This document shows positions 9,101 through 21,800 of a stretch of 64,000 nt of DNA, piece after piece (position 1 is the stretch's first letter; each line of letters begins with the position of its first letter). The translations under genes were made by a program, and so were the position numbers. Origin of the DNA: CAZAMB01 sp964501365. GTDB taxonomy: Bacteria > Planctomycetota > Phycisphaerae > UBA1845. The stretch covers positions 1-64,000 of the forward strand of contig CAZCST010000020.1 in assembly GCA_964501365.1 (NCBI GenBank), written 5' to 3'. The notes below the pieces were generated by a model. That model was not told the origin of the DNA. It saw nothing but the letters and a program-made list of their open reading frames with translations, and made no database searches.

Positions 9101-9879
9101 GCAAAACCGGTACGATAATCGGTGTAGGCATCAGATCGCGGCTCATACAAAAAATCAGCAGTGTACGAATCCGTCCAGGGCGACGAACCGGCGCCCCAAC
9201 GAATCTGCTGCAAATAGTTCTGGCGGTCTGATGTGATCGGCTTGAAGTAGGTGTATTGAATTGCATTGCCGTTCGGGTCGGTTTGCCGTTCCAGGCACCA
9301 TTTCGCAACTCTGAACCCAGTTCCGTCTGTGACCCGTCCGTCAGGTGTCAGCCCGAATTCAAGTTTGATCCCGCTCTTTGTGTATGCCTCCCAGTGGTCG
9401 GCGAGTTGGCGGTAGCGCAGGTACGTCCCCTCAATCTTCGCCAGGTAGAAGCCATTGACTAGGCTGACGAGCTCTTCGTCTTCCATCCCCAAGAAACGGT
9501 CCGGCAGCGAACCGGAGCCGCTCACTTCGGGGTACCGAGGCAATCCTTTCTCGGCCTGCCGGCGAATGCTACCTATATCGAGCGCCCAGCCGATGCCGAC
9601 CGGCCCTTGTCCGAACCCGTTATCATACTTCAACCGGGCTGCAGGTTTGAATCCTGCAGGCCCAGCCGGAAGGTCGAACGGTACAGAGTATCGAGCAGTG
9701 CCGGTGTTCAAACCCGGTTGGAAGGACTCGCCTAGTCCCTCCAGTGAACCAGGTCCTTGCGGGCGCGATACCGAGCGAGGCGAAACGCCACTTTTGTCCG
9801 TGGGCGAGGTATTCTCTGCCATACCTTGTGCTGCGCAGAGCAATAAGACCCAAGAAAATGTCACGGCAGTTTGGCGCAT
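3112..9879 (-). CDS. SpvB/TcdB-Rhs repeat protein with zincin metalloprotease tip
   Basis: A 2255-residue exported protein with a signal peptide ending near residue 21. Domain order: SpvB-like N-terminus (about 43-330), FG-GAP/TcdB-middle propeller repeats (about 335-690, with many DxNxDxxxD motifs), YD/Rhs repeats (about 1030-1650), an inserted domain (about 1690-1880), then the Rhs core (about 1950-2060, with KERDGETGLDYFGTRYYD and a DPDG motif at its end). The last 190 residues are unlike Rhs and carry HEYGHVLGLPD at 2195-2205, a HExxHxxGxxD zinc-protease signature. This is the architecture of a TcB-TcC fusion or polymorphic Rhs toxin: a cocoon, a self-cleavage region and a variable effector. 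The start at 9879 follows the preceding gene by 15 bases. No immunity gene is recognisable downstream. Target and delivery route are unknown. Confidence 0.88.
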   Translation of the reverse strand: MRQTAVTFSWVLLLCAAQGMAENTSPTDKSGVSPRSVSRPQGPGSLEGLGESFQPGLNTGTARYSVPFDLPAGPAGFKPAARLKYDNGFGQGPVGIGWALDIGSIRRQAEKGLPRYPEVSGSGSLPDRFLGMEDEELVSLVNGFYLAKIEGTYLRYRQLADHWEAYTKSGIKLEFGLTPDGRVTDGTGFRVAKWCLERQTDPNGNAIQYTYFKPITSDRQNYLQQIRWGAGSSPWTDSYTADFLYEPRSDAYTDYRTGFAVRTSQRLMGVEIKFNGNLIRRYELEYQAHPHWSFLTSVTQFGTSGNALPPTTFSYDVLNLCAANQTISAAGSVISSSSQLAQVMDNQAVDLIDLNADALPDILVTGSAHFAYINRGVTGGIIQWQGPVDVAAADPQAANFDLTQFGVHLSDMTGDGIADLVAADEFDVEFFPNTGDTGWAAGVLMQSGSAPPPRPFGPNSENVKTADLDFDKTIDVVQSNYLGYDVWLNLGGSSFGEPIHTDGARYFGDVIGLDTPGVSLADMNGDRLLDVVKITSTSVIYCPNMGYGQFDSHIEVPLPDRYIDVSPDGNLKRASLQDVNGDGLADLVVERATNDDLWVWINLGNDSFAHPCTITNLPVTANSAVRWADINGNGTTDLIYADSTLQGSKVNAVDVGLLLAGTAHTNLLRSIANGYGRLIAITYDSSTDYSVKATNDGNAWATKLPFPSAVVSKTETTFGLNLDGYLGNDTYLTEFSYRDGYYDPLEKQFRGFAFAKQIERGDERFGGSVTPTLVTRFGFHTGAPDGVDNDNDGQIDEAGFFTGREEEPLKGVELWRETTVLPDDPLDDGDFVTNSRVFSRVQAQWEVRYLSKAAGGRLADRLQAIAGNGTGYRTNDAYGREVRQAVRTQIDTYVSEQGETGPKQIRLQSDLDEFGNEIIEWKLGDVANACVSSGSCDDLYESTTYVLDANAVSGWMLDRVATVTQQMRGPTGSFVSGTRNYYDGSPLVGLPLGQIGTKGQLHRTEALVTTGAVEPLEARSYVRGDPRDPAGKVDVLRQELDTYGNPITLMDAKGNIRRLEYDSKLHAFPTREIIEIGGQNADLTVEATYDLRFGKPITLTDFNGHVSVFDYDEFGRLKDAYEPGDPFGRATHSYAYQLGSPVSGIQTTSRTNEGSSPDVVSTVYFDGGGRKLGVFDSAPGMFPGAAGVMHDVAHYDARGRAWKAFNPYAGAPLGGGGAWQQPPPATPFVESRYDATGRVVRTISQPDKNNQVAVSTRTYQPLRVIEADGEDNRVGGPHYNTPKTLVYDGLDRLIEVHEFETLSQDSGEFVTKYRYAMPDMLAEIEDANHNIKYIRYDALGRKIFMNDLNRGYMYYTYDAAGNLTRTKDAKNQEIIYAYDGANRLLSEDFLDTGTPLSFAAELNGRPDVVYHYDAPFPTFAHLANTKGELAWIEDLSGAEFRGYNARGAQETTIKRIKNLTGDPTTDYVTTTLVDNLDRVFQVIYHDGGVVRYDYDARGQLADIPNFADSITYTPSEQPSQLDFANGVVTTRSYDPRLRLSTLHTVSPAESIALQDLTYDYDQADNITAITDGRTLPGGQQARSQTASYIMDNLYRLKSAQGRYQAATLFTLNYDYDPLGSMTKALSPDTPDPDVNVGQMASGGALGTANRIGRGPADPPGPHALTATTGGSGPNRSFSYDANGNMTSNADDLYFFDFKDRLGKVEVGGSATPAIRYIYDYSGRRIIKRVDSDQTSYIDRFSEIRDGHLDKYVWNGDQRLAKVEGGIPDPPIVTQRISFAEGFNSFSFQVDPGTSDPATILADLAGGYIAIYAWDTTIAAWRRYPFDAGITAPLLTSLQPNRGYWIDTTEPSELIVEGLVSTAPVTVSADVQAFVGIPGLARRPISDLFDDAPAAWRLWAQENHASSPLVFDSTLPLELNTFDLAFPTQALRVITTDSDLITLNPSVAVTTEFYLADHIGSAAVLTNEVGALAAELANYPFGNPRIEVTATKHSAAKYIFAGKERDGETGLDYFGTRYYDTTTARLISVDPYFGSQNQSQVVSSNPIDYQLYCYAHNSPLSKVDPDGQKTTTVLDKSAKTITVHSDIKIYGAAASDKVAKKVKSLIERAYKGFKSKINGIEYNVKFDVQVTYDPKALGAYLTNNSDADIFEIKKGSSPLYRPGDPKGRSNETIGVGDRKAKQGTLFEQDLESAVAHEYGHVLGLPDQYNDSRNVMFGEFQIGDPGGRVEQKDVDAVLKNHVPEQGLIDGLLDRFRR

Positions 9880-9894
9880 CGTGCACTTCCACGA

Positions 9895-12800
9895 TCACTC
9901 GGAACCCGCCCGCGAGCTTTCTTCTTGCAACTTCGAGCCACCGATGTAACCGTAACTGTCAAAGATCAGGCGAATGTCACGAACGCCTACCCCCGGCGTG
10001 ATTCCAGTTGGTCCAAAGGTGAAGTAATCCAGCCCACCAATGGCTCCGCCCAGGCCACGGAGCTCGGATTCTGGAATGATCAGCACCCACTGTGTGTTCC
10101 AGACAGACCGTCCGCTCAAATCCCATGCTAACTCTTCGTTATCCGCATGCCCTTGAGTGGGAAGCGCGGTGACCTGAGGATGCAGGCGTCGTTTGAGCAT
10201 GGCAACCGATCCTCCAGCCAGTTCATCAAACGGCTTCCAATCGGACCGTTCCAAGTCGACCGTTGCGAGGGGGAATGGCTCAGGTAGGGTGGTTTCAAGT
10301 AACTCAAAGTTGCGCAATGAACCATCGGAAGGCACACGCATCACATCCGATCCGACTGGCACAAGGTAAACTTCAGCCTGATTGTTAAGCACGCCGGTCG
10401 GATAGTTCGTGAACCTCAGACCCAGGCCTCGAACCTTGATGGCGTCATAAGTGCTTGGATACACCTCGTCGCCGACGGATGGGTGTCCGAAAAAGTTCAG
10501 GCCGGAGAAGACTTTCGTACTAAAGCGTATGACAAGCGCTCGCGTGGTAATTGATGGTCCACTCGAATCCGACTGCAACGGTTTGCAATAGTATCGATAT
10601 TCCGGAACGTCGTTGATGTCATCGACGCGTTCGACGATGGTGCCAGGCGCCGCCGTCCCTGGCACAGTGCCCGAAGACAAGACGTTGCGCCAGGTCGCGT
10701 CACCGGAGGTGCTCTGCGGAATCCGGAAGAGCTCCCACCGAAGGCTGAAGCTTCGTTCGAATTGAACGGGGCTATTGAGTCCCAGCTGGGGACGAACCAC
10801 CATATCGAAATTCAAACCCATCTGAGCGAGCATGCCGGCAAGCCCGTTCCCGACGATGGGCGATCCACCTTGAAGCATACCGAGGCTGCTTTCGGCAGAG
10901 AGGTCTGCTAAGAATCTTTGGCCGCTTAGGCGATCGGTCCGCAAGAGATTCGATTCATAGTCGTAGGCCTGGGCTGCAAGAAATGCATACTGGGCCGCGA
11001 GGTCGAACTGGGCCTGGTATTTCTGCAAAGCCTCGTTGCGGAAGACGCGGAAGGCCATATCTCGATAACGGTGGTGAGTGATTTGATCGGCGGTACGACC
11101 CCTGAATGCGGTACGTTGTTCGAGCAGCCGCAGTCCCTTGCCCACAGCAGCTTGATATCGTCCTGTGGCTTGATTAACCGACTCTTCAAGGAGGTAGAGG
11201 TCGAGGCGCAATGACGGAGTTTGGCGAACAAGCTGCCGCAATGCCTCAACTTGTTGTTCGACCTGATAATCGCCTTGCACCCCTGTAATTTGAATCTGCT
11301 GTTCGGCAGAAGCGAATTCTTTGTCGTGTTGACGCTGCAATTCGAACAGGACTTGAGCGTCGCCTGTGACATCCAAGATTTTGGCGCCAATCGCACCTCC
11401 CGTCGTAGCGGCGCATCGAACAGCAAATGAGGGGTCAAAAATCACTCCATTAGCCAACCCCCCAATGAAGCCGATGATCTTTGGTCCGCATTCCGCACCT
11501 GCATTGGCCATCGATTCCGTGAACTTGGCGATGGTACGAAACAGAGTTATCAGAGATCTGGATATGAGAATCTCCTGATTTAGGCTTCGTTGTTCGGCTT
11601 GACCTTCCCGTTGGATCCGAATGACATCCGCATTAAGTTGCGTCAGCGAAAGCAGCAAATCTGTTTGATGCTCCACCTGCTGAATGTGCGCCTCATATCG
11701 GTCCAGAGCCTGCTGAAACCGCCCCATGGTCTGGAGAAGTTCAGCACGAGCAAACTGAATCTCGCCTGGCTCCGGACGATCTTCCCAACCGTCCGGCCTA
11801 AGAAGCCCGAGTCCGTCGGTTGAAATATTGAATTGTACGGCGTGGGTTTGCGACGAGTACTCGCCTGTAATCGGGTCTACCAACGGCTCATCAAAACTTC
11901 CGCCCAACACGACGGTGTTGCTGCCAGCGGTAAGCGGAATGAGCTTGTTGTCATCAACATAGTCGAAGTGATAAAGATCTGGTCCATCGTATCCAGGCGA
12001 ATACGTTAATCCTGGGCCGATATCCTCCGCGTACGGGCGACCAAAGACTTCTATCAGCCTGGCCGTGTAGTCGAGTTCCCGCTCTTCGATCAGATCGTCG
12101 AACTTGTCGACTTCATCCTGCACTCGTCGTAGTCGCCGCGTGCTTTCGTTTGCGTAATCAAACGCAGTGAATGCATTGGTCAAGGCAGCAACAGCGCGTT
12201 TGAAGACCTGGTCAAAGTGAGTCTGTCCCTCATCGAGCAGTCGCGGGCTAACGCCAAATGGGACGACGTTCTTGGCCAGACCCAGCGGGTTCAACCCGCT
12301 GTCCACCTGATCAAGCGTCATTTGTATGCCATTGTAGGAAGCGGAAATCTCACCGATCTCGGGAATGGTCGTGCGGTCAATACGCCGGATGCTCGTAACA
12401 AAACCCGAATCCACTTGACATCTAGAGTCATGAGTGCATTGCGCGTCACTCGTGCAGGTGTTTCCACCTTGTGTACAGGTTCCTCCGATGCATCGATCAA
12501 GACAATCAACGTCGCCAGAACACTCTTTGCCATTGCCAGCGCAAACGAATTCTTTGTTTCGGGGGATACACTCGTCGCAAGAACAAACCCCACCCAATGG
12601 ACAGGCTGGGCCGCAATCTGCATCTACGCTGCAGCTCAATCCATGGCGCTTGCCTCCCGAGCAGAAGTACTTGATCGTGCTATCGGATTGTACCTTTGGA
12701 AGGCAACCTAGAGAGCAGCAGCAATCACAATTGTTATCGCATGCGAGGCCAGTATTGGCACACACCCTGTCAGTTGCCAGTCTCTGACATACTCCCGTGC

Positions 12801-15800
12801 ATTGCGAGTCAGTCGTGCAAACTTTTCCATGGTCGTTGCTGCACTGGCCCGACATGCAGGTGCCTTGACAGTTGGTATTGGTGGTGCATTCCAAGCCGGT
12901 GTTCATACACACTTGGCTTCCGGCCGGCGGCTTGCAGAGCCCGCCGCACTGCGCGTCTGTTGTACAAGAGGTGAGAGGTTGATTGCTGCACGCGCCCGCA
13001 ACGCACGTTCCCTGGCAACTCGCGTCATTCTGGCAGCGTTCATTGGTGTTCGAACAGACCGCATCGATGGCATTCTCGTCCAACAAGGAATTGACCGTCA
13101 CCCAATCAAGGTAGGCCGCTTGCCCCGCTCGCTGCCCCCAATCAATGACGCCCCACGCTCGGTGCGGATCGGTGTCCCGGTACCCGAATTCCTGCGATGA
13201 CGGCAGAGCATCGTAGAGGGCCCGGAAAGTCTGGGTGGTGATCGTTGCTCCAGTGCGAGCCTTTGCAGCCGCTGCCTCTGCAAAACGTCGCTCATACTTG
13301 TACCCGACTTCGACGGGCTGACCCGCCACGAGTACCGATTCCGTAAACACCTGCCAGTCGAATACTTCGTGGTGCAATAGGTCGTAGAGTTTCGTCGTTG
13401 CAGTCAAGTAATGACCCCAGGCGTCTCCGTGGCCTTGCGGATAGGTCTTGATGGCCTGCTCGACGTCTGTCAGTTGATAGTTATTCGCATAGGCGACTTG
13501 CCCCGATCCGCTGGTGAAATTCCAGGGCAAACGATTGTAGACGGTCGCAATCATGTGATTGTCCCCGTCATAGTCTGGATCGCGAACCGAATCCGTTCCC
13601 CGAAGCAAACCGAGTTCCTCTTCCAACAAGGAACCGACCTGGTCCTGAAAACAGAAGATCGCATGAGGATCGTATCCCTGTGGTTCTTCTCCCTGCCCAA
13701 CAAACAACCCAACCGTCGGGTCTTCGGCGTCAGCGTAGGCCTCATTCCCCAAAAGCATGTAAAGATCGACAACTTTTCCTGCAGCGAGCATGATCGCTTC
13801 GGTGGCGGGCCGGTAACTTGTCCCGACATCGATACTAAAGAGCTTGGCTCGCTTCAGCACCGTCTCGTACGTTTCAATCAGCCCCAGGTTGTTGATATTC
13901 TCAGCCGCACAATTCAGCGCGACATCCTGTTCAAATCGTTTTCCGGCCTGCTCGATCATGTGCACAAACGTGGCTGCCGGCGCGTTATGGAACTCCTCGA
14001 ATCTCTGGTCGAACGGGTTCAGGCCGCGCACCACGCGCTTGACCCATCCTTCCGCCAGTTGGGGTTTGGTCCATGGGCTAACCTGCGTATTCGAAGGATT
14101 GAGATTGGTTGCCCATTGCTCTTCGCCATCGCCGATTGTGGGACAACAAAGCGTGGCGCATTGTCCGCTTGGACAATCATCGTCGTTACGGCAAACGCTG
14201 CCCGCCGAAGCACCGCCGCTGCAAGCATAGCAGTCCGCATCGCCGGTGCATGTTGTTCCATTCCGCGGTCCGCCATTACAGAGACCGTTGCTGGCGCAAC
14301 CTTGTGAGCACGCAGAGGGACACGGGCAACCGTTGTACCCTCGATAGCGCACCCGCCACCAGGAATCACCGAGCGTAAATTCGGATGCTCCCTCAATGAG
14401 GACTTCTCGCAAGCCCGTACCAGTCTTATACCCCTGCGGCGGGTTGTAATTGCTCCATGTGGCGGCAGCCGGGTCGGCAGGATCGTAGTCGACAGAATAT
14501 TGCCACTGGAAAATCAGATTTTCAGGTTCGCCCCCAAGGTCTCCTGCAAACTGCAAGACTTGCTGCTCACTGAATACGCACGTGGGCTGTATTACACGAA
14601 TCGCACTCTGAAATGGCGGACATTGCACATTCCAAACCTCCACGCTGACGGGCAGGCCCTGGTCGATACAGCGCGTGTCATTCTGAAACGCGACGGTGAT
14701 CCAACCTGGCGAGGCGTCACCATCTCCAACTGTCACGAATTTTTCGGCCGAGTCTGTGACAGGATGACTAATCTGATCGCGCGATAGGTCTCTCAGTATG
14801 GAAATCTTGTTCTGGTATTCAGAGTTTGTGGATAATCCCGCCAGAATCTGATGGTCACGGTCACTCATGATTCCGCGAAATTCAAGGAGCCGGCGGCCGT
14901 CAACGTTGTAGCGAACGCGATCCGGGTAGTTACCTCCACCGCCGATTTCCCCATGGATGAGGTGCGGAGGCAGGGCATCTAGATTGGCGCCGCTGCTCTC
15001 GAATGTGACATACGGAACCGATACCCAACGCGTGGGATCCAGGACACGAAGGCCTACTGAGTCATGAAGCACCTGGACCTGACCACATTGTCCGCCTTCA
15101 TCCACTGATTCGCCGATATTCAGCGGCCTTGCGCACGTTGGTTCGTCGGGATACCGACAGAAGGGTGGAACCTCTGGCCAATCGGGCCGGTAGCGAATTG
15201 GATAGGGGTATTGGCAACCTGCACTGTTGCAGGACGAACTCGATTTCTCGCAGATCGCGTTGTTGCAAGTCGCATGTACGCCGTCCGGAACGCAGAACGA
15301 ATTCGCCGTACAGACGTGTCCCTCTTGTGGGCCAGCCTGGCAAATGCCATTGACGCAGACATCTTGGAAGCCCCGCCAGGGCTGGCATGAATAGTCCGCT
15401 GCCCAGTTCTCCCAGAGGTAGATGTCGCTAACGCTAATTCCCGAAAGTCCATCGGGCACCATCGAGCGGCTGCACTGCGCATCTGTCACGCAATTCTGGC
15501 CATGATCATAGCCTCCTATGCATTTGCCTTCACGACAAATTCCATATTCGAAGACTTTTCCATCATGTTCGGCCTCGACAGCCCAAATCCCGCCCTTGCG
15601 ATCTTGCCAGAGCGCATCGCCGTCAACAAGCGTTAAAGGGAGAGCGGGTACGCCATCGTCTTCGCAGAACGGCGAGGCAAAATTCACGGGGAACAAGGGA
15701 TTGATTGGCTGCCCCGCTACGACGGGGATGCGTACGGTCGGATCGTTTTGTGCAACGAAGAAATCATAATCGAGTAGAAAATCGCAATCAGGATTGACGG

Positions 15801-18800
15801 TACAGCTTAGACCATCGTTAAGCCCACCATCACACAAAGCTGCACTACAGGTGGAGATGCCGATTTCCTCAGCCTGTACTTTGAACACTTTGATATCGTA
15901 CAAATCGGGGGATGATGGGTTACCACTACTTGGATACTGAACCATCGTATACGGGTGACCACTAGTGACTCCCCACGGGTTGTCATCACGAACAGCAAAC
16001 ACTCGCAATCCGCTTCCCACAGGAAGCAAGATCGCGTGCTCGTCATTAGGATTCCACCCGACAAGCGTTAGCGCGTCGGTACTGCGGGTTTCGAAATTAC
16101 CCAGACTATAGATTTGCGCATAACTTCCAAAATCAGTGGGAACGATCGCGCCCGATGGCTGCGTGAAAGTGCCACCCAACCGAGAGGCGATAAAGATATC
16201 ACCCAGCTCTTCACAACCGCAGTCACGGGCCGATACACAAGAGACCCCATTCTTATCTCCGGCTCCGGCGCACGCACTTGCCGAACAGGCACAAGAACTA
16301 TTGGGTGGCCAGACAGCGTTGTATTCTGCTGTCTTATGCGGCCAGAAGATGCCTGGCGCGAAGTTGCCGATACACCCGCACGAATCGTCATCGGAACAAG
16401 TGCTTCCAGCTGACGAACCACTTTCCTTGCAGACATGCGACAGCGAATCGCACCGGCAATTTCGTCCTTCCTGATACCACCAGATCTCCAAGGGGTCGAT
16501 TTGGGCTGACGTATTGACTGGAATTACCTGTCCGGTGGCAGCGTAAATATTGGGCGCGTATGGTCGCCCGGACTTCACAAATCCATAATGGTAGGGCCGG
16601 GCATCAAGGTCATGGTCGATATCTGTAATTTGCTGACCAATGGCCCAGGAGAAGGTGCCCTTAAAGACATTTGGAGCGCACACGCCATCGTTTTTCGGCG
16701 GGGATCCAAGCGTATTGCACTGCGCATCCGTGGTACAGCTGGTCAAATCGTGGCGTCCGGCTGCGCACGCGTACTGGTCCACGTCGCGATGATCGTGAGA
16801 AGCGATGACTTCAAAGGTTACCTCGGAGCCGCACGCTGGCAGGCCGGGTGGATCGACATCGAGACGCAGGACCGAGAAGCCGGGCAAGCTTGCGCTGAAC
16901 ACACCATTCACGATTTCGGATTGAGGATCTGAATCCTGCACCCTAAATCCAGCCTGATACATGATTTCGGCGCCGCAATACCGCTTGCCGGCCCCGACAC
17001 CCAGGTCCACCTTGGCCCCCTCAGGGACTGCGGACTCTCCCGCTGCCACGATATGGGCCTGGGGATCGGAAGGCCAATCGGATGCGTAGCGTGAAATCTC
17101 GTGCGGCCAACAATTGCCCAACGAGATTCCGCTTTCCAGATTCGAAGATTTGTACCAAGCAACGACAAGGTTGGAAGGTATTGTTTCCGGTCGAATAGGA
17201 TAAATATCAGCGGAATCCACGCCGCGCTGCCATGCAGCTGGCACGTCCGCCTGGTCGGCATTGCTGACTAAGATCGCACGGCAATCATCGGCGCCCACCT
17301 GCAGTCGGAGTCTACGACCAACCGACACGGACTGGGCAGTCGGTGTGCCTCGACGCGAAATGTCCACTACTTCGAACCCAACGAGGTTGCCGCTCGGGCC
17401 GTCATCGTATTGGATCAGAACTTTTCCGGTGGGGCAGTAGTTCTCGGCTACAACCCGTCCCCCTTCAAGGCGGAAGTCGGGGAATTGGTAATATTGCACC
17501 GGGTTCTGCTCAGTTGTTCCGGTTCCTGGAATTTCACGTTTGCTACCGGCCAGAATGGTCGAATTGTACCGGATTGTCGAATAATAGGGTGTGTTGATAA
17601 CCGCGTCCGCATTCCGATCAAATTGATCTTCGTTATAGTCTAAGAAGTAACGGACGCCGACTGTCCAGTCATTCGTTGCGGCAGAATCCGGCACGTTGTA
17701 AAAGGATTCGGCCAACAGCGCATTATTAGGGCTATACCATCGAATGCGGATCAAACTTGACTCGACAGCGAACCATGCTCCGCCATCTCCACTGGCATTC
17801 CAAGGTATCCCACCGTTTTGCCCGTTGAGGCACCAATTCTTCCCTGGCATGATGCCCTGGGGGTGAAAGAACGCCGCCACATGCTGTGTCGTCCACTCGG
17901 TGACACTTTCCACGTCACGCTGCGATCTGTCGACTGGCACCTCGACGAGAGCTTTTTCGATCGCCAACTGGGACGCAATTCCACATGGAGGCATGAGCAT
18001 AGCCCCCAATCCCAGGGGTGTACCGCAGGGATTGTTGGGGTCATCTGGGCATGTATCACAAATATCACCGACACCATCGCCATCGCGATCGCACTGGCGG
18101 CCCACGCCCTCCCCCAAATCATTATCGACGGTGTCGCCGTCACCGTTGCAGTCGCTGTTGGCCGGATTTGGTGTCAGGGGACAATTATCGCACCCGTCCG
18201 GGACGCCATCTTGATCGTTGTCGGCTGAGTCCGGGTAGCCGTCGCACCGATCACATGCATCGCCTACTGTGTCACCATCAACGTCAGCCTGAGTAATGTT
18301 AAAAACATATGGGCAATTATCGCATTCATCGTCGTAACCATCCCCATCCGTGTCCATCGTACCTATGCAGTCGCACGAATCAGGTCGCAGGTCTTCGTTG
18401 AGATCAAGAGCGCCGTCACGCAATTCACATTCGTCCAGAATACCATTGCTGTTACAGTCGGTCGTTGCGCGCCACCGAATGCCCAGGATGTCTAAGTCGG
18501 TTCCAAGGGTGCCGCCCAAACTGTTAACGGATTGCCAAGCGATCAGCCAGTTACCCAAGCCGTCTTGGGAAATGTCCGGCGTGCTGTTATCGAATCCGCT
18601 GGGCCCACTGATTACAACCGGAGCGCTCCACGTCTGCCCGTTGTTATGACTCTTTGCTACTAGGATTCCGTTGTTCCCGGGACCCGATTGTCGATTCCAT
18701 GTGCATAACCAATTTCCCTGGCCATCGGTGGCCAACTTTGGCCAGACATCCGGGCTGTTGCCATCTAACGCGGCATCTTGGTTGACGACTGTCAACCCCC

Positions 18801-21800
18801 AAGTGCTCGACCCAGCTAATCGAAAAGCCTCAAAAACTTCGCCGTCAGTACCCATTGTGCCAAATGGGTTAGCTTGCGAGAGCCAGACCACGATCCAATT
18901 GTCGAGACCGTCCGTCGCTATCTCTGCCATATCGTCGTACCCATTCGTTGTACTCATGTATGAAGCGATGGGTAAAGGCGCTGACCATGAACCTGCGGCC
19001 ATCGGCAATATCGTTTCCGACCAGTAGATATCATATTCGCCGTTTAGGCCCCCAAGGCCCCGCACCCACACCAAAACGCACTTGCCGGGACCACATGCGA
19101 TGCGCGAATGATAGTCGTCACTGTCGGATGGATCGGTCGTCGCATACGAGGGATGAATAGGTAGAGGTGGCGTCCAAGAGCATGGTGGCGCCGTGCAGGT
19201 CGATTTGGAATAGACTAGGTCCCAATCATTTCCGCTGCCACCATAACCCTGTGTCGTGCTCCAAGTGACCAGCCATTGACCAGGTCCGGTCGAAACTACC
19301 CAAGGTTGAGCATCGCTTCCACTATTTGCTGCGATCTCGATTGGGCAGCTCCATGTAACGCCGTCTTGGCTGAAGGAATAGAGAATGTCGGACTCCGGGT
19401 CGACTCCTCCACCAATGTGACTCGTGGACTGGAAAACTGCAATCCAACGTCCCGCCGTGTCGCTGGCAAGACGGACCCAGTACTCTTCGCCTCCAAGATG
19501 GGGGCACCCCGAGCCAGCCCCGAATTCCGAGGGAAGCGACCAGGTTAAGCCATCATCTTGACTGGAGGTAACCACCGCATCCTTCCCGGGACGCGACGCA
19601 ATCCATGTTGCCACCCAAGGGCCAGGCCCGCGTTTCCCGATACGAACCGTTTCATCAGTTTGACTGCCATCGCTGGACGCGTTGGAGTTGATGAGCAGAA
19701 ACTCTTGGTTTTCGGTTAGTGGTAATGGAACAGACCCGACATCACATTCATCGGGAATACTATTCTTATTGCAATCGGGGACCATACTACATGACTGAGG
19801 ACAACCGTTTAGGTTCGTTTCACAACCTGCAAGCTCGCAATAGTCCGGCACCCCATTGCTTTGGCAATCAGCCGGCGACTCCAGAGCACCAATGTCCAAT
19901 GCTAGGCCCTGTACCCTAGGATGGAGACTGAAATCAAAAGGATAGAGTTCAATCTGGTTGCCATCTCCGTCGACATCTAAATCGTCATAGGGCAGGAGTG
20001 ACTTGTAGCCGCGATCGCGCAAGGGCGAATTCGAGCCAAAGGCAAGGTCATCGTCGGTAGTACCCAAAAGGCCGTCTCCACCGGAAGGATTCACGAATTG
20101 CGGGTCGGTTGAGAAATTGCCCAAAAGCAGGTTAGGTGCGATCGAGCCAGCGAATCCCTGTACATCGCTGTAATAAACATTGGCTCCTGTTGGTGGAGCG
20201 CCCCCCGAAATCCAGATTGCATTCTGCGGCGCATCCCCATTTCCCCAGAGGACAGAGTTTTCAAGGTTCAGTACGCCACCCGCAACGTGGATTGCAGTCC
20301 CGATGTTGTTGGCATGAAGAGAGTCGTTGCCATAAAAGCTGCTTGCAATGACCGATGCACTGGGCTGAGCAGCGCCTTGAGTGAGGTTAATAGCGCCGCC
20401 ACCCACTGCGGCGGTGTTGCCTGTGAAGATGCCATTAATAATCCAGGCATCACCGCCTAGGTAGACTGTAAGTGCCCCCCCAGATCCCGCCTGGCTCTTG
20501 TTGGAGCAGAACCGGCATCCCTCAAACTTAATATTGTTGCCGACAAGAAACGCTGCTCCACCGCCCTTGTAATCCGGATCTGTACCCAGATCGAGACTCT
20601 GATTATTAAAGAACGTGCAGCTCCTAAAGCGATAGGCCCCCCCTCCGCAGAACAATGCACCTCCGAGGACGTTTCCGGTGTTCGCCTCAAACTTGCAATC
20701 TTCAAAGGTACCGCGTGCCCCGCCTCCAGCATACAAGGCCCCGCCATTTTCGGAGTAATTGCCAAAGAAATCGCTGCTCGCGACGATTGCTTCACCTGTC
20801 GCACCGATACCGATGGCGCCTCCGCCACCCTGGCCCACGTTTAGCCTCGCGGTGTTGTTCTTAAATCTACAGCGGTTTACGCGAACTCCACCATCAGTCA
20901 CATAAAGACCGCCGCCAGTAATACCCGTGGCATCAATGATATCGCAAAATGCCGACCTGATCGTCAGCCCATCAAGAACACAATTCTCAGACGTAGTATT
21001 CTCCGCCCAAATGAGATGCTGGATATTATCTGTGGGCGAAGGCGCTGTAATCTCGCCGGAAAGGTTAGTCGGATTCTGGCAAGTGCTCCCAGGACAGTCA
21101 TCGTTTCCGCCGCAGGGTCTTCCGACATTAGACCCACCCGCGCATCCGGTTTTGCGCGCCGTCCGTTTCGTCTCGCTGCCAGCGAATCCGCCGTAGATTC
21201 CCACATTCGGCAGCAGCCTGAAGGAGCGAGAACGTGGATTCGTCCAAAGGCAAGCGCCATTGGTGCAAGAACTTGCACCGGCCCCGCAGTCCGTGACAGT
21301 CACACATGACTGTTCGGTGGGACGGTAGGTTCCCGTTGCAACCCAGATTTCTTCGACCAAGGCAAGTGGACCGCCGTTACTCAGCGCAAGCGCATCCTGC
21401 AAATATCGATAGGCGTCCACCCAGCTTCCGCCGGTTCGTGCTCCATTTGCACTTTCTCGCACATAAATCACCCCGTTCGGGACCGAAGGGGCGAAGGATT
21501 CATATGCACCCATATCCACTGACATGGAGCTCGGCGTTACTCCGCCCTTGGGATCATTCCATACGCGTAGCTTATCACCGATATCCACGTTGACTGTAAA
21601 GGAAGGCGTATAGGACACCGTGATGGCCAAGGCCGTATTGTCGCCGAAGTCCGCACACGGGGAAGCTACCTGAAGGCGATAATTATCATCAGCCGTACCG
21701 ATCACATCATCCTCTCCATCCGGATCTATAAACGCTGGATCAAGATTGGTGTTTCCGTTTGTACCTATAGGTCCCTCTTGAATGCAGCTGTAGGAGAATA

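Noticed and set aside
13411..14307. A 298-codon plus-strand frame opposite the giant protein gene
   Set aside because: It lies wholly antisense to a continuous coding region with clear domains, and its composition is that of a mirror frame.
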